A stretch of 5,406 bases of DNA, taken from NCBI GenBank assembly GCA_025924755.1, contig JAICHT010000246.1, positions 1 to 5,406 on the forward strand. Direction: 5' to 3'. This document shows positions 1-4,786 of the stretch, in pieces. Each line of letters opens with the position of its first letter. The first letter of the stretch is position 1. Origin of the DNA: Chitinophagaceae bacterium. GTDB taxonomy: Bacteria > Bacteroidota > Bacteroidia > Chitinophagales > Chitinophagaceae. The position numbers and the translations under genes were made by a program. The notes under the pieces are model-generated. The model was not told the DNA's origin. It ran no database searches and worked only from the letters and a program-made list of their open reading frames with translations.

Positions 1-605
1 ACTATATAGATCTTTACTTTTCGCATTTTGATGATTTAAGTACGCCGGTTGCAGAAACGTTGGAAGCGCATGCACAGTTAATAAAAGAAGGAAAAGTGCG
101 GGTCATTGGCGCCTCTAACTTTTCGCCGGAACGTTTAAAAGAAGCCTTGCAAACCAGTGCACAAAACGGGTGGCCTCGATATGAAGTATTACAACCATTA
201 TATAATTTATACAGCCGGGAAGAATTTGAAAAAGAATTGCAACCCATATGCAATCAAAATGGTTTGGGTGTAATGAATTACTATGCACTCGCCAGTGGCT
301 TTCTTACCGGCAAATACCGCTCTGAAGCCGACTTATCAAAAAGCCCACGTGGTGGCGGCATTAAGAAATATTTAAATGACCGTGGCTTTCGCATTTTACA
401 GGCTCTGGATGATGTGTCGAAACAATATAATGCCACGCCGACACAAGTAGCATTGGCATGGTTGATAGCCACACCCGGCATTACGGCGCCAATTGCCAGT
501 GCCACCAGCCTTGAGCAGCTGAAAGATTTAATAAAAGGAACGGAGCTGAACTTAGATGAGAAGGCAATGGATGTTTTAAATAAAGCAAGTGAATGGAGGA
601 ATTAA
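1..605 (+). CDS. aldo/keto reductase, C-terminal part (5' end outside window)
   Basis: This is an NAD(P)H-dependent oxidoreductase of the aldo/keto reductase superfamily, a cytoplasmic TIM-barrel enzyme that reduces carbonyls to alcohols; its substrate cannot be told. The frame is open from base 3 and reads YIDLYFSHFDD at the edge, the strand carrying the conserved catalytic His of the Asp-Tyr-Lys-His tetrad (codon 24-26). It continues with KEGKVRVIGASNFS (about 87-125), the YYALASGFLTGKYR segment (279-320) and the coenzyme-phosphate-binding region around IASATSLEQL (492-521). About 200 residues are present, and the family is usually 300-350 long, so the Asp, Tyr and Lys of the tetrad lie upstream of the window. 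The TTG at 60 is an internal Leu, not a start. The tail ends naturally at TAA 603-605, with no frameshift. Chitinase follows 104 bp downstream. Family assignment is firm; subfamily is not. Confidence 0.93.
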   Translation, partial: YIDLYFSHFDDLSTPVAETLEAHAQLIKEGKVRVIGASNFSPERLKEALQTSAQNGWPRYEVLQPLYNLYSREEFEKELQPICNQNGLGVMNYYALASGFLTGKYRSEADLSKSPRGGGIKKYLNDRGFRILQALDDVSKQYNATPTQVALAWLIATPGITAPIASATSLEQLKDLIKGTELNLDEKAMDVLNKASEWRN

Positions 606-709
606 ACTTATCGCGAGTTTATGGTAACGGAGAAGCATATTAGTCACCGATTTTGTTTGATAGGAATGTTATAAATTGCTTATCCACATAGCAACGTAAC
701 ACCACCAAT

Positions 710-1825
710 ATGCAGCTGCTCCATATCAAAATCATCCTGGCATTATCGCTTATTGTCAATTCTATATCAGCCCAGGAGCCAACGGTAAAAAACAGCAGTA
801 TGGTGGTGATGGCTTACTATGCCGGCCGGCCTTCGCAACTGGATAGTTTTGATGTGCAGAAAATAACGCACCTCATATATTGTTTTGGGCATTTACAGGG
901 CAGTAAGTTTCATATTGCACGAGCAGCAGATACGGCACTGATACAGCAGATGGTAGCGCTTAAAACCAAAAATCCTGCTCTCAAGATAATGGTATCGCTG
1001 GGTGGCTGGGGCGGCTGCGCTCCTTGCTCGGAAGTATTTAGCACAAAGCGTGGACAAAGAGAATTTACAAAATCGGTAAAAGAAATTCGCAACTATTTTC
1101 ATATAGATGGCATTGACCTCGACTGGGAATACCCGGCTGTTGAAGGCTACCCGGGACATGCTTATGCTGCATCCGATAAAGAACACTTTACACAGTTAAT
1201 AAAAAAACTGCGCAAAAAGTTGGGCAAAGAAGCCGTTATTACGTTTGCAGCCGGCGGCTTTCAAAAGTACCTGGATGAATCAGTAGACTGGAAAAATGTA
1301 ATGCCCCGTATTAACTATGTCAACCTGATGACGTATGATTTGGTAAGCGGCTATGCGACTACTACCGGCCATCACACTTCCTTGTTTTCTACAGATAAGC
1401 AGCAGGAATCTACAGACAGGGCAGTACAGAATATTTTAAAGAAAGGAGTTCCTTCCGGCAAAATTATTATTGGCGGTGCTTTTTATGCCAGGATGTGGGA
1501 GCATGTAGACAGTGCAAATAAGGGGCTTTTCCAGGCCGGCACATTTAAAGCAGGTATTTCTTATAAAGATTTTGCAACGCAAATGTCAACAGATAGTGGC
1601 TTTGTATATTATTGGGATGATGTAGCAAAAGCGCCCTATGCATACAACGCTTCCCGCCAATTGTTCGCAACGTTTGATGATACACGTTCCTCTACATTAA
1701 AGGCGCAATATGCAGTTGACAATCACCTGGGCGGTATCATGTTCTGGCAATTATCTGATGATATGTATGTTAATGGCTTGCTAGATGCTATTGATGCGGT
1801 AAGGAAAAATTATGTAAAAAAGTAA
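710..1825 (+). CDS. secreted GH18 chitinase
   Basis: Glycoside hydrolase family 18, which cleaves beta-1,4 links in chitin or chito-oligosaccharides by a substrate-assisted retaining mechanism. Residues 1-21 form a signal peptide: Lys7, a hydrophobic core, and cleavage expected between Ala21 and Gln22. The SLGGWGG strand is at 96-102 and the family signature DGIDLDWE at 133-140, with Glu140 (codon 1127-1129) as acid/base and Asp136 and Asp138 intact. MTYD is at 207-210 and the terminal-strand Trp at 346 within GGIMFWQLSDD. The stretch about 255-325, including YYWDDVAKAPY, resembles the small insertion domain of bacterial subfamily A enzymes. Cys103 and Cys106 could form a disulfide after export. 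The 371 residues hold only the catalytic domain: no chitin-binding module, lipobox or type IX secretion C-terminal domain, so a periplasmic location is inferred. ATG 710 is chosen because it gives the signal peptide; no Shine-Dalgarno is visible, as usual in this phylum. Confidence 0.95.
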   Translation: MQLLHIKIILALSLIVNSISAQEPTVKNSSMVVMAYYAGRPSQLDSFDVQKITHLIYCFGHLQGSKFHIARAADTALIQQMVALKTKNPALKIMVSLGGWGGCAPCSEVFSTKRGQREFTKSVKEIRNYFHIDGIDLDWEYPAVEGYPGHAYAASDKEHFTQLIKKLRKKLGKEAVITFAAGGFQKYLDESVDWKNVMPRINYVNLMTYDLVSGYATTTGHHTSLFSTDKQQESTDRAVQNILKKGVPSGKIIIGGAFYARMWEHVDSANKGLFQAGTFKAGISYKDFATQMSTDSGFVYYWDDVAKAPYAYNASRQLFATFDDTRSSTLKAQYAVDNHLGGIMFWQLSDDMYVNGLLDAIDAVRKNYVKK

Positions 1826-1834
1826 GTGCTATAA

Positions 1835-1853
1835 AGCTTTGATTTCAAAGGCT
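1835..1853 (+). terminator. weak hairpin after the chitinase gene
   Basis: Nine bases after the chitinase stop, CTTTG-ATTT-CAAAG forms a 5-bp stem that can be extended by AG/CT across one bulged G. No T-run follows, so intrinsic termination is doubtful. A second self-complementary stretch, AAAACTTAAGTTTT at 1876-1889, lies further down and is also weak. Either may stabilise the 3' end. Confidence 0.22.
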
Positions 1854-1913
1854 CATGCGGATTTATCTTATATAAAAAACTTAAGTTTTGGTTGTCTGCT
1901 GTTCTGGTAAAGT

Positions 1914-1926
1914 TTTTATACATCTT
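1914..1926 (+). repeat. 13-bp direct repeat, upstream copy
   Basis: TTTTATACATCTT, identical to the copy at 1958-1970. The two copies start 44 bp apart, about four helical turns, in the gap before the ClC gene. Spacing and position fit a pair of regulator-binding sites, but that role is inference. Confidence 0.45.
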
Positions 1927-1957
1927 ATTTGTTGAATAAGTTTATTCCACGTAAGCA

Positions 1958-1970
1958 TTTTATACATCTT
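1958..1970 (+). repeat. 13-bp direct repeat, promoter-proximal copy
   Basis: TTTTATACATCTT, the second perfect copy, directly abutting the -7 box that begins at 1971. A protein bound here would touch RNA polymerase or occlude the promoter spacer. Confidence 0.45.
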
Positions 1971-1978
1971 TACTTTTG
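1971..1978 (+). promoter_or_regulatory. Bacteroidota sigma-A-type -7 box for the ClC gene
   Basis: TACTTTTG matches the Bacteroidota -7 consensus TAnnTTTG at every fixed position and is followed by CA, as is common. No convincing TTTG or TTG -33 element lies at the expected distance; that region reads TTTATTCCAC. The transcription start is expected only about 3-7 bases past the box, at roughly 1981-1985, on top of the start codon. No equally good box was found ahead of the other genes. Confidence 0.65.
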
Positions 1979-1983
1979 CAGTG

Positions 1984-3375
1984 ATGAGTACGATTTTGAT
2001 AAGCAAATTTAGGCGGGATTTAAAAAGAGTATTTGATTTAACCATTAGAAATGACCGGATTAAAATTAATATTCTCCAGGCCCTGCCGTTTTGGATCGCC
2101 TCTTTGATAACCGGTTTTGTATCAGTAGCTTATTCCAAATTATTCAACTATGCCGAGATTGCTTCCAAATATGTACTGGGTATCCATTTCTGGTTAATAT
2201 TTATAATAGCGCCTGCGTGTTTTGTAGCCGGATGGTTTGTAGTAAAAGAATTTGCGCCCAATGCAAAAGGCAGCGGTATTCCACAAATTATGGCTGCAAT
2301 TGATTTGGCCGTACCACGCCATAACGAAAAAGTAAACAGGCTTTTAAATTTAAAGATCATTCTTACAAAAGTGGTGTCCAGCCTCATCATGGTATTTGGC
2401 GGTGGCATTATAGGTAGAGAAGGGCCTACTATACAAATTGCCGGATCCATCTTCAGAAAGGTAAACGAATGGATACCCGATAACTGGCCGAAAGTATCAA
2501 AGCGGAATATGATTATGACCGGTGCAGCTGCGGGCCTTGCTGCCGCTTTTAATACACCGTTGGGTGGAGTAGTTTTTGCTGTCGAAGAGTTGGCTAAAAC
2601 ACATATCCGCTTTTTTCGTACTGCACTTTTTACAGCCGTTATTATTGCAGGTTTAACAGCACAGGGAATGCTGGGTCCTTATTTATATCTTGGCTATCCC
2701 AACGTTAAGAATCTTAGTGTCTACATTTTCTTTGGTGTGGTACTCACCGCTATTTTATCCAGTATCTGTGGCAGTTTAATGAGCAAATGGATATTAAGAA
2801 TCATGCGCTGGAAATCCAAGAGGAATACCAGCAAGCAAACCATTATTTTTTTAGTAGGCGGCGCACTGATGATCGCTTTTTTAGCCTATTTTATTAGTCC
2901 CAAGATATTAGGGTCTGGTAAAGAATTAATGACCAATGTATTATTTACCAACAACAAATACGAAGCCTGGTATATTGGTCTTTTAAAAATGTTTGGGATT
3001 ATGGTCTCGTTTACCAGCGGCGCTGCAGGAGGTGTTTTTGCACCTTCATTAAGTGCCGGCGCCAGTATTGGGGCTTTTATTGCCGGCTTATTTCATGTAA
3101 TAGGCTCCAATGCTAATATCTTAATATTAAGCGGTATGGTCGGATTTTTAACCGGCGTTACCCGGGCTCCTTTTACATCTGCCATATTAGTATTGGAAAT
3201 GACTGACCGCCACAATGTGATTTTTCATTTGTTGGTAGCAGGTATGGTGGCAAGCCTTGTGGGCATGTTAGTGGACAAGCATTCTTTATACGAGCACTTA
3301 AAACTTCAATACTATAAAGAAGCCCTACAGGCAGAAGCCTCAGAGCCGGTAAATATAGAAAAAGAAGAACCTTAG
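1984..3375 (+). CDS. ClC-type chloride channel/antiporter (EriC/ClcA-like)
   Basis: Inner-membrane ClC-family anion transporter, 463 residues counted from ATG 1984. All family signatures are present: GSGIP at 96-100 (Ser97 marks chloride over nitrate preference), GREGP at 144-148 with gating Glu146, the inner proton-glutamate region VEEL with Glu201/Glu202, GVFAP at 350-354, and a pore Tyr near 436. Keeping both glutamates is the pattern of Cl-/H+ exchangers rather than passive channels, so two-for-one chloride/proton exchange is the likely activity. The protein is hydrophobic throughout and ends in a short charged tail with no CBS domains, like the E. coli protein. GTG 1981 directly precedes ATG 1984; ATG is preferred because the -7 box at 1971-1978 predicts an mRNA starting about there. 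No later start is possible without losing the first membrane helix. Likely roles are acid-stress relief or ion balance; the gene appears to be transcribed alone. Confidence 0.95.
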   Translation: MSTILISKFRRDLKRVFDLTIRNDRIKINILQALPFWIASLITGFVSVAYSKLFNYAEIASKYVLGIHFWLIFIIAPACFVAGWFVVKEFAPNAKGSGIPQIMAAIDLAVPRHNEKVNRLLNLKIILTKVVSSLIMVFGGGIIGREGPTIQIAGSIFRKVNEWIPDNWPKVSKRNMIMTGAAAGLAAAFNTPLGGVVFAVEELAKTHIRFFRTALFTAVIIAGLTAQGMLGPYLYLGYPNVKNLSVYIFFGVVLTAILSSICGSLMSKWILRIMRWKSKRNTSKQTIIFLVGGALMIAFLAYFISPKILGSGKELMTNVLFTNNKYEAWYIGLLKMFGIMVSFTSGAAGGVFAPSLSAGASIGAFIAGLFHVIGSNANILILSGMVGFLTGVTRAPFTSAILVLEMTDRHNVIFHLLVAGMVASLVGMLVDKHSLYEHLKLQYYKEALQAEASEPVNIEKEEP

Positions 3376-3430
3376 CAAATAAATTACACAAATCTTCTCA
3401 ACAGATTAGATGCATTAGGGATCGATTTTA

Positions 3431-3450
3431 CCAGCCTTGCGATAGGCAGG
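3431..3450 (+). other. short inverted repeat between the ClC and acidic-protein genes
   Basis: GCCT-TGCGAT-AGGC forms a 4-bp stem, extended by CC/GG across an A-A mismatch, 55 bases after the ClC stop and 44 before the next start. There is no T-run. It could be a weak terminator or an operator for the next gene; nothing decides. The rest of the 118-bp gap shows no clear promoter box. Confidence 0.18.
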
Positions 3451-3493
3451 GACACTACGGCATAAAATTTTCTGCTATCTACAAAAAGATGTT

Positions 3494-4078
3494 ATGGATA
3501 CAAATGAGAATAGGGCATCACATGGCCAAAGCGCAAGGGATTTAACCACTAACCGTACAGAGCAGCATTCGTCTATACCGAATGACTTACCTGATTCCAA
3601 ACACGACGAGGAACGCTTACACTCCGATGAAACCATTATAAACCTTCCGGATGTAAGCGATATACCCGGTCAGGAAAACATACAGGTTCCTCCGTTTGGC
3701 GAAATAGCCGATACTACGATTTCATCTGCTGATGAAGAAGGTGATGAATGGCTGGATGATGAGAATGACGATAATTTAAAAATAGTAATGGGCACAGCCG
3801 CTGATGTAAATAACAACGAACACCGGGCATTGGCTGATGACAATTATATGCCTACCCGAGATGAAGACAACTTACGGAACGCTACTATGGGCAGTACCGA
3901 TTTCCAGGGTGAAGGACTGAATGAAAAAAGCTTTGGTGATGAAAGGTCCGGCATAGACCTGGATATACCACAAAGAGTGGGTGAAACCCGTACTGATGCT
4001 GCGTCACAGGATGAAGAAAACGATTCTAATGATTTAGAAGGCGCTGATGATGACAATGCCATCAATGGAACGCCTTAA
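3494..4078 (+). CDS. uncharacterised acidic, probably disordered protein
   Basis: Function is unknown. The 194-residue protein has about 51 Asp+Glu (roughly 26%) against about 13 Lys+Arg, many Asn and Ser, one Trp and no Cys, so it should be strongly anionic and largely unfolded. It has no signal peptide or membrane segment, hence probably cytoplasmic. Two stretches look constrained: residues 51-83, containing DIPGQENIQVPPFGE then ADTTISSADEEG, and a C-terminal block from about 153 with DLDIP followed by acidic runs such as DEEND. From memory, similar blocks occur in small acidic hypothetical proteins of Bacteroidota; I cannot verify that here. The start at ATG 3494 gives a full-length frame; no Shine-Dalgarno is seen. 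The gene converges on the small heat shock gene and shares its terminator. The uninterrupted frame with low-complexity but non-repetitive content argues for a real gene. A stress-related or desiccation/ion-buffering role would be speculation. Confidence 0.8.
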   Translation: MDTNENRASHGQSARDLTTNRTEQHSSIPNDLPDSKHDEERLHSDETIINLPDVSDIPGQENIQVPPFGEIADTTISSADEEGDEWLDDENDDNLKIVMGTAADVNNNEHRALADDNYMPTRDEDNLRNATMGSTDFQGEGLNEKSFGDERSGIDLDIPQRVGETRTDAASQDEENDSNDLEGADDDNAINGTP

Positions 4079-4147
4079 TATCAGCATGCTTATTTTATCA
4101 GGAATACTATATGCAGTAGGTATTATAATTATACTAACTACAATCAT

Positions 4148-4178
4148 AAAAAATGCGGACTTGCTGCCCGCATTTTTT
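4148..4178. terminator. bidirectional intrinsic terminator between convergent genes
   Basis: AAAAAATGCGG (4148-4158) and CCGCATTTTTT (4168-4178) are perfect inverted complements around a 9-base loop. The ATGCGG/CCGCAT core is flanked by A6 on one side and T6 on the other, so on either strand the RNA hairpin is followed by a U-run. It lies 69 bases after the acidic-protein stop and one base past the hsp20 stop codon, which ends at 4180, and so serves both genes. Confidence 0.9.
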
Positions 4179-4179
4179 A

Positions 4180-4632
4180 TTAAGATATATTAATCATTCT
4201 TCTTGGTTTTTGTTTGGCCTCTTCGCGTTTAGGAATAGTTAATTGCAGCAGGCCATTTTCATATTTGGCATTGATCTTATCGGCATCCACCACGTTTTTG
4301 GGCAATTGAAACGTACGCTGGAAGGATTGATAACTGAACTCCTGCCTTGTATAGTTCTCCCCGTCTTTAATTTCATCCTGCATATTTTTTTCCGAACTGA
4401 TAGTAAGCATATTATCGTCAAGCTCTACTTTAAAATCATCCTTCTTCATACCCGGCGCTACCATTTCTACAATAAAGCTGTCTTTGTTCTCGCGGATGTT
4501 TACAGCCGGGATGGTCGTATTGGTAGATGAGTTATTATTTAACCCCCAGTTCCAAAGATCTCTTGATAAAACGTCGTTAAAGAAAGAGGGGATTGCAGGA
4601 AATAAATTGTCATTTTTTTTAATGATAGACAT
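4180..4632 (-). CDS. small heat shock protein, Hsp20/alpha-crystallin family
   Basis: ATP-independent holdase chaperone that binds unfolding proteins in the cytoplasm and passes them to refolding chaperones. The 150 residues have the usual three parts: a Phe/Trp-containing N-terminal arm (1-41), an alpha-crystallin domain at about 42-136, and a short tail. Recognisable elements are IPAVNIRE (41-48), VAPGMKKDDFKVEL (58-71), the SFQRTFQLP strand (103-111), and NGLLQLTIPK (126-135), the conserved G-x-L segment before the final strand. The tail carries the I-x-I oligomerisation motif as Ile147-Asn148-Ile149, so it should form large oligomers. The ATG at 4632-4630 sits 5 bases after a near-perfect Shine-Dalgarno, which fixes the start. 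It lies 154 bp downstream of the glycosyltransferase gene on the same strand and converges on the acidic-protein gene. No CIRCE-type repeat is visible; the hsp naming is by family, not by locus. Confidence 0.96.
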   Translation of the reverse strand: MSIIKKNDNLFPAIPSFFNDVLSRDLWNWGLNNNSSTNTTIPAVNIRENKDSFIVEMVAPGMKKDDFKVELDDNMLTISSEKNMQDEIKDGENYTRQEFSYQSFQRTFQLPKNVVDADKINAKYENGLLQLTIPKREEAKQKPRRMINIS

Positions 4633-4635
4633 ACT

Positions 4636-4644
4636 AACCTCCTT
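4636..4644 (-). promoter_or_regulatory. strong Shine-Dalgarno of the hsp20 gene
   Basis: On the minus strand AAGGAGGTT lies with 5 bases between the last G of AGGAGG and the ATG. This is close to full complementarity to the 16S rRNA tail and is exceptional here, since the other genes with visible starts in the window have no such site. It fixes the start codon and suggests high or regulated translation. Confidence 0.8.
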
Positions 4645-4737
4645 TTTAAATATTTACGTTATTTTGGTTATGACTACCTCAAATCAACTGGAATGCCAAC
4701 ACTTTCTTATATGAAAAATTTGCAGTTTCAATGACAG

Positions 4738-4762
4738 CTTTTACCATTCGGTATGACAAAAG
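4738..4762 (-). terminator. hairpin after the glycosyltransferase gene
   Basis: Read on the minus strand, CTTTTGTCAT-ACCGA-ATGGTAAAAG folds as a 10-bp stem with two G-U wobbles and a 5-base loop, 24 bases after the stop codon. On the plus strand the wobble positions become A-C mismatches, so the fold favours minus-strand RNA. A U-run does not follow directly; ATTTTTC comes about 16 bases later. It may terminate or protect the glycosyltransferase transcript and separate it from hsp20. Confidence 0.35.
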
Positions 4763-4786
4763 TTTAATGCAGCGATAGTGATATGC

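Noticed and set aside
5..25. A stretch almost identical to the ClC promoter region 1961-1980 (TATA-x-ATCTTTACTTTT...GCA).
   Set aside because: It encodes the conserved YIDLYFSH strand of the aldo/keto reductase and lacks the final TTTG of the -7 box because of an extra C. The resemblance is best explained by chance in AT-rich codons.
14..253. Minus-strand open frame of 79 codons antisense to the aldo/keto reductase.
   Set aside because: It is a shadow of a clearly conserved coding frame and shows no recognisable domain.
603..621. TAAACT/AGTTTA inverted repeat overlapping the aldo/keto reductase stop codon.
   Set aside because: A 6-bp AT-rich stem with no T-run after it; too weak to call a terminator.
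652..679. Possible chitinase promoter: TTTG at 652-655 or 656-659 with TAAATTGC at 672-679.
   Set aside because: The -7 candidate misses two of the fixed positions and the spacing is 12-16 bases, shorter than expected.
893..1186. Minus-strand open frames within the chitinase gene.
   Set aside because: The plus frame holds the intact GH18 catalytic motif in the same DNA; the antisense frames are shadows.
2091..2450. Short open frames on both strands inside the ClC gene.
   Set aside because: They overlap conserved ClC motifs in the correct frame and have no recognisable product.
3465..3482. TAAAATTT (3465-3472) and TATCTACA (3475-3482) as -7 boxes for the acidic-protein gene.
   Set aside because: Each misses two fixed positions of TAnnTTTG and neither has a TTTG partner upstream.
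4647..4656. Perfect 10-bp palindrome TAAATATTTA just upstream of the hsp20 Shine-Dalgarno.
   Set aside because: Pure A/T and unextended by flanking pairs; such palindromes are common in AT-rich leaders, and no known operator matches.
4243..4714. Plus-strand open frames of 95 and 76 codons across hsp20 and its upstream region.
   Set aside because: They are antisense to a clear Hsp20 gene and its leader, with no domain signal.
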